From positions 34,984,773-35,048,772 of the forward strand of contig NC_023756.2 in the NCBI RefSeq assembly GCF_000499845.2: a DNA stretch of 64,000 nt, in the 5' to 3' direction. The notes under the pieces were generated by a model. The model had not been told where the DNA came from. It searched no databases and was given only the letters and a program-made list of their open reading frames with translations. Shown piece by piece: positions 1 through 10,651 of the stretch (positions within the stretch are counted from its first letter, which is position 1; each line of letters begins with the position of its first letter). A program made the position numbers and the translations under genes. The stretch is from Phaseolus vulgaris (taxonomy: Eukaryota; Streptophyta; Magnoliopsida; Fabales; Fabaceae).

Positions 1-1570
1 TGAGCTCTCTGGGCCAGGCAACGAATTTCTGAAATGCATCGGCCACAGTGGTTACCTCATATGAAGGTAGTGGAACACGAGCATCAGGAAATTGTACTTT
101 TTCAACTGTTACCTTCGCCACATCAGGGGAGAGAGGAACGTTATGCAAGGTGGTGGCATCTTGATAGACTTTTCCAAGGGCCACCACCCGAGGAAGTTTG
201 CCGCCCACTACCAGTAACTCACAATCCTTCGTCTGCCCATTGATATCATCCCCTGATGTTGGAGGAGCCGCACAACTCCCCTTTGTGCTCTTGGGAGTGG
301 GACTAACAAGGGGTTCAATCGGCTCAGCACAAACTTGTTGCGATAGAAACTCTTGTCACATTCGATCATTCTCCTTTTTCATCTCTAGCCACATCAAATC
401 AGTCTCCTTTCTCATCTCCTCCATTAATTCTTCACGTATCTTAGTCTTCATTTGAGTTTCGTTCTCTTTGGAGGAGGAGGATGACTGTCGTTCTGAAACT
501 TCAAAATATAGTTTAATTCCGACCCTTTGTCCAGCTGCACGAACACGACCAGAGTGTTCAGGTCGTCCAATTGCTTCAACCAGGATATCGTGATGACCTT
601 CAGCAACAAATTTACCGTCGGATTCCAAGGAATCCTGCAAGAGTACACAAAAATCATATTTTCAAGCATTAATATAATTAATGCTTTAACATAAATGAAA
701 ATAAAAAAAATAACTTACAATTTTTTCGATGATAACCCCGGATTGCTCAAAACTTGGTGCACCCGACTTTTTAATTCGGGCCCTCTTCCATTTACATTGC
801 TCAGACAACGTCCCCTGTTTAGATTTCTCCTTTTCCACCATCAGTGCTTGCTCAAGTTTTCGATACCCCGAACGAGACATAACGTGCGGGGTAAGATTCT
901 TCAAAGTTATCTCTTGAGCTTTCTTTCGACGATCCTGTCATAATTGAAATAAACAAACTGAAGTAAATAAGATAAACTTATTAATGTTATATAAACAAGA
1001 AAAGTTAAGTTACTTCACTTACCATCCAAGCCTCATTTAGACAGCTTTCTTTAAAAAGACGCCATGTCTCTTCATCAATATGTTTGTACTTTAAACATGG
1101 ATTTTCGTCTTTAAGGTCGCCAAAAATGTATCTTGAAGTCAGTCTTGACTTAAAGGTACGAAATTTGAGTCCGATATTGGATATAATCTTTGATCGAAGC
1201 GGTTCCACATCAGGAATTTCAAAGTGTGCCTGCAAAATAACATCAGTAAATTAAAATTAATCAATGAATATTAAAAAGCATTATATCAAAATGTCAAGCT
1301 TACCAGAACATCATCCCAGATCATGTTCCGGTCGACCTCTGACACCTCATCCCATGAATTAATCAGAATGGAGAGCCTCTCACGAGAAACAACTCCGAGA
1401 TAGCTCATAAACTCATCTGCCTTAGGACCAAAAGACACTCTAGTGTTGATGTCAATGTCAACACGTGTCTTCTCACGAGCAGCACGTCTCAATGCGAGAC
1501 GCTTCAATCTAGTAGGTCCTCTGCTGCCTCGTCCGGATCGAGGTTTGAGTAGGGTCTGATCGTCATCCAT
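1..1570 (-). pseudogene. TNP1/Ptta-like CACTA protein with DUF8039-like C-terminal part, spliced, premature TGA
   Basis: Four minus-strand exons join through clean GT-AG introns: 1570-1304, 1230-1023, 934-719 and 634 to the window edge. The first exon starts at MDDDQTLLKP, just after a plausible 3' splice site at 1575. Exon 1 has a basic Arg/Lys-rich stretch followed by RVSFGPKADEFMSYLG. Exon 2 continues with a Trp-containing segment, as in plant Ptta/En-Spm (Transposase_24-like) proteins. Exon 4 has a Glu/Lys-rich likely coiled coil and then an in-frame TGA at 356-358. Reading on in the same frame to base 1 gives more coherent protein, including KDCELLVVGGKLPRVVALGK and a WPREL end like the DUF8039 domain of CACTA proteins. 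The TGA therefore looks like a lesion, not the natural end. In this family such proteins are accessory DNA-binding factors for transposition; that role here is inferred. Confidence 0.75.
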
Positions 1571-1695
1571 GTCTCTGTTAAAAAAATTAGGTAACAAACA
1601 TTAGTTAATCTGCATCGAATTAAAATCTTATAAAAATAATACATAAAAATCTAAATCTAAAATGCTTATTTATAGGTTGCATGGGGGTTGAAAGT

Positions 1696-4600
1696 TCATA
1701 TGTAAATTCCTTCACTGTGGTCTTTACGGGTTGCATGAACATCATCAACTACATCGTCATCTTTATTAATTATCTTTGGTGTGAATGAACAGAGGTCACC
1801 ATTTTCAATATCATCTATTGTTTCCCCTTGTTTTTTGTCGTGTAAAACGACATACCAATGTTTTGACGTAGGATCTTTCACGTAGAAAACTTGAGATGCT
1901 TGTTGAACCATTATAAATGGCTCATCTCGATACCCTATCTTTCGAAAGTCCACTAGTGTGAATCCTGAATCATCAATTTTAACCCCACTTTTATTGTCAA
2001 TCCATTTACACTTGAAAACTGGAACGAAAAACTTAGTGTAGTCAATCTCCCATATCTCTCCTATAAACCCATAGTATGCCATTGATTCAAGTACTGGATT
2101 TGTATCTTTCGAAGTCGAAAACTGCATTGACTCGGCTTCAAGAGTAACACCAGAATTTTGAACTGTACTCTTTTCATCCATGGACTTCGTGTAAAATATA
2201 CAATTATTCACTTCGTACGCTGTACATGAGATGACATCAAACTTCAATCCAGCAGCCAACCAGGTCAAGGTCTCTGATACCGTTGAATCCTTGAACACCT
2301 CGTCTTTAAACCAAGGCATGAAAGTTCTATTATGTTCCATCAATACCCATTTCTCTGCTTGTCTTGGGTTATTTGCCTTCACAATGGCTTTATGAGCTTC
2401 TATGTAAGGTACAACTTCATCTGTGTTATTCAATATGTACAAATGTGCTTGCAAGACTTCTGATCGAGATTTTCTTACAATATTCACACCACGTAAACAT
2501 TTACTTGTAGAACGCCTGTGGTGCCATGAATTAGCTGGAACACCTATTGGATTTGCTTTTGTCATGTACTCTGAACAAAATTCAATACTTTCTTCAGCTA
2601 TGTACCTTTCAATCATTGAAGCCTTTGGACGATAATGATTTTTCACATAACCTTTCAAAATTTTCATATACCGCTCAACAGGATACATCCATCTTAAGTA
2701 CACTGGTCCACACAATCTAACCTCTCTTACCAGATGCACCACTAGATGAACCATGATGTCAAAAAAAGACGGAGGAAAAAACATCTCCAATTCACACAAG
2801 ATAACAACAATTTCATTTTGAAGTTCATCTAGTTTTGAGGGATCATTGACTTTACAACAGATGGAAGAGAAGAATGAGCAAAAACGGGTTATGGTATGTC
2901 TAACATTTTTTGGTAAGATCACACATATAGCTACCGGCAACAACTGTTGCATCAAGATGTGACAATCATGAGACTTCAACCCAATTAACTTCAAATCTTG
3001 CATTGACACTAGGCTCTTCACATTTGAGGAATGTCCTTGTGGCACTTTCACACCTTTTAGACATTGACAAAAACTAATTTTTTCATCTTTTGACATTGTG
3101 TAACAGGCTGGGGGAAAATATGTACGCTTACCCATTTCTATGGGTGCCAACTTGCCGCGTATGCTCATCTCAATCAAATATAAACGAGCATTTAGACCAT
3201 CCTTCGTCTTCCCGTTAATGTTAAGAAGTGTACCAATTAAGCTATCACACACATTCTTCTCAACATGCATTACATCTATACAATGTCTGACTTCTAACCT
3301 TGACCAGTACGGAAGATCAAAGAAGATTGATTTCTTCTTCCAAATATTTGTCACAGATGACTTTTTTTTTTTACTTACCGAAGGTGTGGTCTATGTTATT
3401 TACCTTTTCGTAAACCTCAACACCGGTTAATGGAGTTGGTGGACCACTACCCTCTTGGTGTCCATTAAAGGCTTTTTTCAACCTCCGGTAAGGATGATGA
3501 CTTCTAAGAAACCTCCGATGCCGAAGATATACTGTTTTCCTTCCATGTTTCAATTGTTGAGAAGTAGTGTCTTCTTCGCATATTGGACACGCTTTATGAC
3601 CCTTAACACTATAACCTGATAAGTTACCATATGCCGGAAAGTCATTGATGGTGCAAACTAACATGGCATGAAGCTTGAAAGTTTCATTAGCAAATCCGCC
3701 AAATACTTCAACACCCTGGTCCCACATTAACTTCAAATCTTCGATTAGGGGACTTAGATAAACATCAATATCATTCTCTGGCTGTTTCGGACCGGATATC
3801 ATCATAGACAAATCATGTATTTTTGCTTCATGCACAATCCAAGAGGTAAGTTGTAAATAACTAGTAATACAAGCCATGAACTCTGATTTGTACTCATATT
3901 ACCAAACGGATTCATTCCGTCTGTAGCTCAACCAAGTCGGATATTTCTTGATTCTTTACCACACTCTGGAAAGTCATCATCAAATTTCTTCCACTGAATA
4001 GAATCAGCTGGATGTCGGTACATGCCATCGCATTTCCTCTCATCTGCATGCCATCTATGATTCTTAGCATCGTCTGGGTTTGCAAACAAACGCTTCATCC
4101 TTGGAATGATGGGAAGATACCACATAACCTTCATTGGGGGTCCATGCTTTTCCATCTCATCAATAGAATCATCATCTTTTTGTTTCAACTTATAACGTGA
4201 TAACCCACACCTCGGACAACTTTTCAACAATTCAAAATCTTTCCGGTATAATATACAATTATTAGGACATGCATGTATCTTTTTGTACTCCATACCCATT
4301 GGACAAAGAATCTTTTTGGCCTCGTAATTATGATTAGGTAGAGTATTTCCCTCTGGAAGCATATCCTTCAATAGCTAGAGCAATTCCGTGAAGCTTTTAT
4401 CAGTCCATCCGTTTATTGCCTTCAAATTCATTAATCTTAACACCGCCGACAACCGTGTGAAGTTAGTTGATCCAGGATACAAAGGAGTCTCTGCATCTCT
4501 TGACATACTTCCATATCCATGCTCTTTTGCAAAACACTCAGCTCCCACATCACGAATCATGTCCTCCAATCGATCATCATCTCCATCATCGTGTACTGCT

Positions 4601-4896
4601 TCATCCATGGTAGAACCCACATATTCTTCAGTTATGGAAACACGTGGTAAATTTAATAATTCACCATGCCATGTCCAAGTTGTATAAGATCGAAGAAACC
4701 CATCACATAGCAGGTGTTCCCTCATGATATTCACATCCAGTATCCTTCCATTCAAACAGTTAACGCACGGACACCTGATCTTTGCTCCATCATGACCACT
4801 AATAATCGCGTTACGCTACGCAAATTGTATAAATTCTTCTACTCCCCTTTCATACTCATCACTTATACGAACAACATTAATCCAACCTTGATCCAT
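1696..4896 (-). pseudogene. TNP2-type CACTA transposase, decayed
   Basis: The start is taken at 4896 (MDQGWINVV), giving an N-terminal transposase-associated domain with GAKIRCPCVNC. A Cys motif (CPNNCILYRKDFELLKSCPRC) follows around 4100-4300. The Transposase_21 core has INDFPAYGNLSGYSVKGHKA near 3610-3660 and VRHCIDVMHVEKNV near 3250-3290. A DUF4218-like part (RWMYPVERYMKILKGYVKNH) lies near 2640-2700, and a DUF4216-like C-terminus (FKCKWID, GYRDEPFI) near 1880-2010. Disabling changes: in-frame stops at 4816-4818 (TAG), 4375-4377 (TAG) and 3928-3930 (TGA), a frameshift near 3810, and another at the 11-base T run 3362-3372. The last 552 residues form an open frame ending at 1696. Family members cut and paste CACTA ends; this copy should be inactive. 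Confidence 0.93.
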
Positions 4897-5194
4897 TATA
4901 TATTCTGGAGTACTTAGGATTTTCTAATAATTAGTATTCTATCTCACACATTTGCCGAGGATCGAACACCCCCCGGACTCAATCCAAACACGATAATTCT
5001 ATTCTAAAAGTAACAACTAACATAACATAAAACTTTTATTAAAACGTAATTAACAACTAACTAAATATATAATATAAATTTAAGAAAATACAAATTATAT
5101 AATACAAATTTATATATAATAATATATAAATTATAATACACAAAAATATAAATTCAAAATATTAAATAAAAATTCAATTTTTTTTAAAGAGAAC

Positions 5195-5575
5195 ACCAAC
5201 CTTTCCGTGAACCAAGGTTGCTGGTGATCAGAGTGGCAGAGGCACGCGACAACGGCGGCGGCGGAAGCGGTGGCGGAGCAGTGACAGACCAACGAAGAGC
5301 AAATATGAAGGAGCAATTCCAATGGAACAGTAACCTAAAATGCCAATGCGCCAACGAAAACTAGTAAGGAACGAAAATGCCAATGCCAACGAAAACTAGT
5401 TGGGAACGAAAATGCCAATGCCAATGAAGAGATTCGCGAAACTTACAATGGCAAAAAGGAACGAAGATGCAGAGAAGACGCGAGCGCAAGAACAGTGAAA
5501 ACGAAGGCCAGAATGGAGAAGAAAGTGAAAGTGTGAAACTGGAGTGGCGCGCTTCAAATTTTTAGGGTAAAAAGC
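5195..5575 (-). other. CACTA leader region with CCG-rich tract
   Basis: Between the transposase start and the hairpin array the minus strand has a GC-rich stretch (about 5215-5300) with CCG/CCACCG triplets, then a segment beginning ACCCTAAAAATTTGAAGCGCGCC. The same order of segments occurs in the 13097-13977 element (CCG-rich tract near 13670-13720, GAAGCGCGCC near 13359), so it is probably a shared 5' untranslated or promoter region. The 300 bases between 4897 and 5195 are AT-rich with nothing recognisable. Confidence 0.5.
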
Positions 5576-5720
5576 ATTTACAAGTGCGGTTGTAAAGTAA
5601 AATCGCACTTGTAAATCAATGCCCAATGATTTACAAGTGCGGTTTTTCATATAACTGCATTTGTAAATCATTGGCATTGATTTACAAGTGCGGTTTTTCA
5701 TATAACTGCATTTGTAAATC
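5576..5720. repeat. Array of three ~42-bp hairpins, CACTA subterminal repeats
   Basis: Three imperfect palindromes lie at 5576-5616, 5628-5669 and 5679-5720. Each starts (G)ATTTACAAGTGCGG and ends with its complement near GTAAATC, with a spacing of 51-52 bp. The same design is present at 13195-13339. Subterminal repeats of CACTA elements are known binding sites for TNP1-class proteins; the binding here is inferred. Confidence 0.85.
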
Positions 5721-5802
5721 AAATTAATTTCAAAAATTCCACCGCGTTTTTTACAAATGCGTTTAAGCGCAAATCCGCACTTAATAAGAAGTATTCTTTT
5801 AA

Positions 5803-5818
5803 TCTTTTTGCACTAGTG
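5803..5818 (-). repeat. CACTA terminal inverted repeat (5' end)
   Basis: The minus strand reads CACTAGTGCAAAAAGA, identical over 16 bases to the left end of the element at 13097. Its first eight bases (CACTAGTG) are themselves a palindrome. Confidence 0.92.
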
Positions 5819-7975
5819 ATTTGAAATTTGTATTTTATATTTATTTATTTTTCCTCTTAGTGTACCATTTGTTTATCTTCCAAGCCATAAAATTTTGTAC
5901 TTGTATTCAATTCCTTTTATAAACATTTGCTAGCTAAGCATATAAAATGTTTGAAATCTTCAATAGGTATTTATTAAGTTTATTGTAAATTGCAAAACAT
6001 AATTGTGATTATATATTAACTTCAAAATTAAATTACATCTAAACATACTAATATATTTGAAGTTATATTATACATTTGTTGAATTTATCTTATTATATTA
6101 TAACACTTATTGTATTAAAATATATATATTTATTCAATTCAATAATAAAATAATCAATGGACATACTAAGTTCTCCAAATATACACTGCATATGTATTTA
6201 TTGATTTTCTCTAACTTGTACACTCAACTTAATATATACTGCATATATTTATTGATTTTCTCTAACTTGCACACTTAACTTAATAATAAACGATTATTCA
6301 ACTCTCACCATAAAAATGTGTTTATACCATTTTCTAAACCCTATTCCAACTAAGTATATTCTCATTTTTTAGATTTATCTTAGATAATTTATAAATATAT
6401 ATATATATATTAATTTTACTATTAAAATGTTACGTTAGCATATGAACGTTTAAAATATACATTAAATATTTATTAAATTTCTTGTGACTTGTATAGACAA
6501 CTCTTCATATTTATAACTAACAAAGATTTCAAATGTATCCATTACATGGGTAATACAATAATTTATCTTTTTAAACACTTTGTATTTATTGAAATTTTTG
6601 TCAAAGGTACCAAATAACTTAATGTATGACTAGTTAACGTTTAATGCATATAAATTATGTTTATATTTATATGGTTTAGGGTTTAGGATCTGGGTATTTA
6701 TTTATTTTTCTCCTAGTGTATGATTAGTTCATGTTCTAAGCCATCAAAATGTATAGTTGCATTCAATTCCTTAAATAAATCATTATCAAAAATTTAAAAT
6801 GTTTGAAAGTTTCGATAAGTATTTAATAAATATATTGTAAATTGCATATGTCATCTTAGTGTATAAAAGACTAACTAACACTAAGTTCATAAAAATAATT
6901 ATATTTATATTAACTTTCAAATTAAATTTCATATAAGCATACTAAGATATTTGAAATTTATATTAAATATTTGTTAAGTTTCTCTTATTGTATCATTAGG
7001 TATCATATTAAGTTCTTCAAATATACATTGCTTATGTATTTACTGATTTTCTCATAACTTACCCACTCAACTCAATACATAAACAAATATTTAACGGTTA
7101 GGACATGGAAATGTATTTATACTATTTTTTAAATCTTATTCCAACTAAGCATATTCTTTGAAATATATCTTAGGTATTTATTTAGTTTATCTTATTGTAT
7201 TATTATTTAACACTCAATACATATATATATGTACACATATATGGGTATATGTTAATTTCACTATTAAAGTCTTTCGTAAATTATCAAAATGTACATTAAA
7301 TACTTATTGAGTTTATTGCGACTTACATAGACAACTCAATGTATGTATGACTAATAAATATTTAGAACATCTTCATTGAAGGGGCCATACAATAATTTAT
7401 CTTATTGTATGTTTGATATTTATTTAGTATCTTGTAAGATGTACCAAACAACTCAATGTGAGTTTGACTAACTAATGGTTTATGCATAAAAAATCATGTT
7501 TAAATTTATATACTAATCAAATTCTAACAAATATAATGAGATTTTTGAAATTTATATGTAGCATGATTAGTTAATGTTCCAAGCCATAAATTTTTTTACT
7601 TATGATCAATTCCATAAATAATTTTTTCCTAAGCATATAAAATGTTTGAAATCCTTAGGAGTATTTATTAAGTTTATTGTAAGTTGCATTGTCATCTTAG
7701 TGTATAGGAGACTAATTAACACTTTACAAAAATAATTGTGCTTACTAACTTTCAAATTAAATTACATTTAAGAATACTAATATATTTGAAATTTATATTA
7801 AACATTTGTTGAATTTGTCTCATTATATGATTAGGTAACACTTATTGTATTAAAATATTTACATATTTATTCAATTCATTCATAAATTATTTCCTTAACA
7901 TATTAGTTACTTGAAATATATATTATGTATGTATTTATTGATTTTCTTGTAACTTGCAACTCAATTCAATACATA
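5819..7975. repeat. Block A, part 1: diverged AT-rich tandem units
   Basis: This non-coding stretch repeats a unit of very roughly 0.85 kb. The landmark 'ttccaagccataaa' with following 'gcatataaaatgtttgaaatctt' recurs near 5880, 6740 and 7580. Related units recur near 40.70, 41.24, 46.32, 46.98 and 47.75 kb. No ORF of note is present, only short open stretches in AT-rich sequence, and there is an (AT)n tract near 6395. The family is unknown to me. Confidence 0.7.
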
Positions 7976-8593
7976 AAGGAATAACATCTGATCCAATACT
8001 CAAGACTTAAATTCACACACAAATCTAAGAGAAAGGATCACGATAAGTTTAAACATCTAATACCATGTGACTACAAGTAGTCACGGTATGTATGAATTTC
8101 CTCATTAATTTTTCATCACCTGGTACCTTAGTGTGTGTGACTTTCATCATTAGTTGAGCTAGATGATATATTAAACATAGGCTTTTCATACTTAACATAT
8201 CATCAAACTCCCAAATTTATAACATCAAATTCATACAATATTCATCATTTACATATAATTCATATCATTGAATCACGTAACATTCAAGAACCTTTTCAAT
8301 GTAAAAAAACAACACTTAACTACCAAACTATCAAAATCAAATATTTTTGCATGTTGACACAACATATAATCAAACAATTTCATCAAATAACATCCATACA
8401 AGATAATTTAAAACTTGGAACCACATCCCCTCTATATCCAAATCTTTTAGTCTATGGTACTATTGAAAGTTAAAGTTGGCTTCCCTTACTTGAAATTCCT
8501 TATTCCAATGGAAATTCCAGCTTATTGAAATCACTCTAAAATTTGGAGATCTAAAACAAGTTATCCAAATATCACCAAATATCAATATATGTT
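7976..8593 (+). repeat. L-family LTR remnant, first part
   Basis: The sequence matches, with divergence, the 3' two-thirds of the complete solo LTR at 47754-49112: the 'aagagaaaggat' segment, the 'cacctggtaccttagt' segment, and the 'ttccttattccaatgg' segment. It is broken at 8594 by another LTR and resumes at 9628. A short hairpin (taccatgtgactac / gtagtcacggta) sits at 8061-8088. Confidence 0.75.
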
Positions 8594-9627
8594 TAAAGGG
8601 GGTTTTCGAAAACTTTTTCAGCTAGAACAAAATCCTTTGTATGAAACTCAATCAGAAATTCAGTTAGCCAAGATATAAAGCACAAAACAGCAAAGAACCA
8701 GAAAAACAATCGGTTGTTTATACTAGTAAAGCAATTACAACTGAATTTAAATGAGTTTAAGTGAAGAAAGAGACACACAAACAGTTTATATTGGTTCACT
8801 CTTAAACCAAGAGTTTCATCCAGTCCCCAGAAGCCACTGGGTAATCCACTAAGCAATCAATACAGATTACACACAAAAACCACCAAAGAAGTGACCTTGA
8901 ACCCTTCAAGAAACACACTTCCTTTGGCATAGCACACACCAAAAATGTTGATCTTGACAACCTCAAGAGCACACAACACTCCTTGGCTACAACACCAGAA
9001 ATTACAAAGTATTCAAAACGAATTACACTTGTTTACAGAACAAACTGAAATCAATACAGATGTAACCATATTCCACTCTCTCTTGAGAAAACCAAAGCTG
9101 AAAAGTGAATGTTCAAAAACTCGAAAGCAATCTCTCACAATTGAAAAACTCAAATTTGTTTTTCTTGTTTGTTATAAAACATAAACAAACTATTTATAGC
9201 TTTCAAATATCGGTCAAAGCATTTAATACAGGAGCGTATTAAGTTGAAAATCATTTAAAGCATACTCATCTAACAAAACAAAATTTTGTTAGGATTTTCA
9301 AACAAACAATCGATTGAAATCACGAAACAATCGATTGTTTTGGTTTGACAGCAAGTCAACCAACCAAAACAGTTTTCAACCTTTACAAAAACACCTAAGA
9401 GTAAAACAATCGGTTGTTTCGACAAAACAACAGGTTGTTTTTCACTTAGTTTTGAAAAACACTTTAATCTTAAAAGATTTTAAAAACACTTTAGTTTTAG
9501 ATTCAACAAAGAGTGGATTACACAAATAAACTACCCAGATCATATCCTAAACACAGTAGCAACTTCAGCCTTGCATCAAACACTTGAATTTGGATTCTTC
9601 AAAGCCTTTGATCACTCTTGATCAACA
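8594..9627 (-). mobile_element. SIRE-like (S-family) LTR, 5'-trimmed solo copy
   Basis: The segment matches the LTRs at 57481-58591 and 62848-63903 in the same orientation: the accession of 'cactcttaaaccaagagttt', the 'aagaagtgaccttga' piece and the terminal GATCAACA. About 36 bases at the left end, including the TG/TAACA terminus, are missing. It splits the L-family LTR remnant of block A. Paired AACAATCGGTTGTT-type palindromes occur at 9405-9439. The short ORFs in it are not genes. Confidence 0.8.
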
Positions 9628-9877
9628 AACTAGTCCCACTAAGATTGATTACCAAATCATAAGAAAAAAAAAGAAATTATTTTGTTTAAATTTTTTATCG
9701 AATAAGAATAATCTCTGACTTCTCATCTACTATAGGGTATGATCAGATTTTGAAGTAGATGAGATATGATGGAGAAAATAAAGAAAAAAAGGGAGGATAG
9801 AGATATAAAGAAAGAGAGCAGATAAGAGATAAGAGAAAAATGGGTGGGGCGATGACGCTCCTTTTACGGCGGTTACA
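9628..9877 (+). repeat. L-family LTR remnant, terminal part
   Basis: Continuation of the remnant interrupted at 8594, ending GGTTACA like the 3' end of the solo LTR at 49112 and of the copy ending at 42825. The flank to the right (9878 on) also matches that at 42826 on, so LTR and flank were duplicated together. Confidence 0.75.
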
Positions 9878-9972
9878 CTATTTATTTTAATTTTATAAAC
9901 AAAATTAATTATTACACTATTTTTAATACTTTTTATATTATTTTTTTTTTAATTTGTTACACAATTAAAAAT

Positions 9973-10646
9973 TGTACCGGTATGGGCGAGACCGACCCAT
10001 AACCTCCCTGTCTGAGACCTGGTCAACCTGACCGAAACCAAAGGAAGACTTGGCCGAGAGGCCGAGACCTTAGAAGACTTGGCCGAGAGGCCGAGACCGA
10101 GAGTCTGAGACCATAGAAGACTTGGCCGAGAGGCCGAGAGACGACCGAGAGGCCGAGACCTTAGGAGACTCGGCTGAGACGACCGGGAGGCACTGGAACA
10201 TGGTCGATGGCCGACCCATGCCATGATGGTTTGGCCGACGGCCTAACCCTATTATAACTAACGCTCAAACCAAGATCAGTGAAGTTAATCCATCATCAAG
10301 AATCAGGTAATGCAACCCTAAGCGGTATCCACCTCGATAAACGGGCCCAACAAGGTAGGCCCATTAGAATAATATAAATAGCACGCATTCCAAGGAGTAA
10401 GGTATGTCATTTATTACTGTTCACCTACCTGAGAGCTAACCACCCTCTTTACTGACTTGAGCGTTGGAATGCCTTCGCAGGTACCCCCACCATCCGGTGA
10501 TTCGCCCGACGACCGAGTGCCGAGTACCGAAGGATAAGCAAGAAGACGAGAAGAATCACAGTTCATCACCCAGTCACCTGCCCGACCGAAGGAAGGAGAA
10601 GAAGACTTCAATAGTTCTTCTAGGTCCCATCTCCCTAGCAGGAACA
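9973..10646 (+). mobile_element. Ty3/gypsy solo LTR, TSD AAAAT
   Basis: The insert begins TGTACCGG and ends GGAACA and is flanked by AAAAT at 9968-9972 and 10647-10651. The empty site is readable in block B near 42915. It is 674 bp and much richer in G+C than its surroundings. A TATAAATA box lies at 10373-10380 and the motif GAGCGTTGGAATGCCTT...GCAGGTACCCCC follows at about 10459-10490; that motif also occurs in the Tat/Ogre-like LTR piece at 12960. Its U3 half holds an internal repeat of CCGAGAGGCCGAGA. Confidence 0.9.
10047..10172 (+). repeat. Short tandem repeats in gypsy LTR U3
   Basis: The phrase GACTTGGCCGAGAGGCCGAGA starts at 10047, 10076 and 10119, with a fourth degenerate CCGAGAGGCCGAGACC ending near 10170. 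Spacing is 29 to 43 bp. GGCC-centred inverted copies may form a regulatory repeat upstream of the TATA box. Confidence 0.8.
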
Positions 10647-10651
10647 AAAAT

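Larger units (their letters stand above)
1..5818 (-). mobile_element. CACTA (En/Spm) DNA transposon, one terminus inside window
   Basis: The right end at 5803-5818 reads, on the minus strand, CACTAGTGCAAAAAGA, the same terminal inverted repeat as the complete small element at 13097. Inside it lie, on the minus strand, a decayed TNP2-type transposase, a spliced TNP1-like gene and a subterminal array of hairpins. The other terminus is beyond base 1, so the target-site duplication cannot be checked; the three bases after the visible end are ATT. Leader sequence between the hairpins and the transposase (about 5200-5560) is shared in diverged form with the 13097-13977 element, which marks the two as one family. 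The family assignment is direct; the claim of former autonomy is inference from gene content. Confidence 0.9.

Noticed and set aside
198..943. Plus-strand open frames at the left edge
   Set aside because: They are antisense to the spliced TNP1-like exons, which have consistent splice sites and family-like protein.
2423..3430. Plus-strand open frames inside the transposase region
   Set aside because: Antisense to the TNP2 frame; no family resemblance.
8058..8090. microRNA precursor at the small hairpin
   Set aside because: Stem of only about 12 bp with a two-base bulge, too short for a plant precursor.
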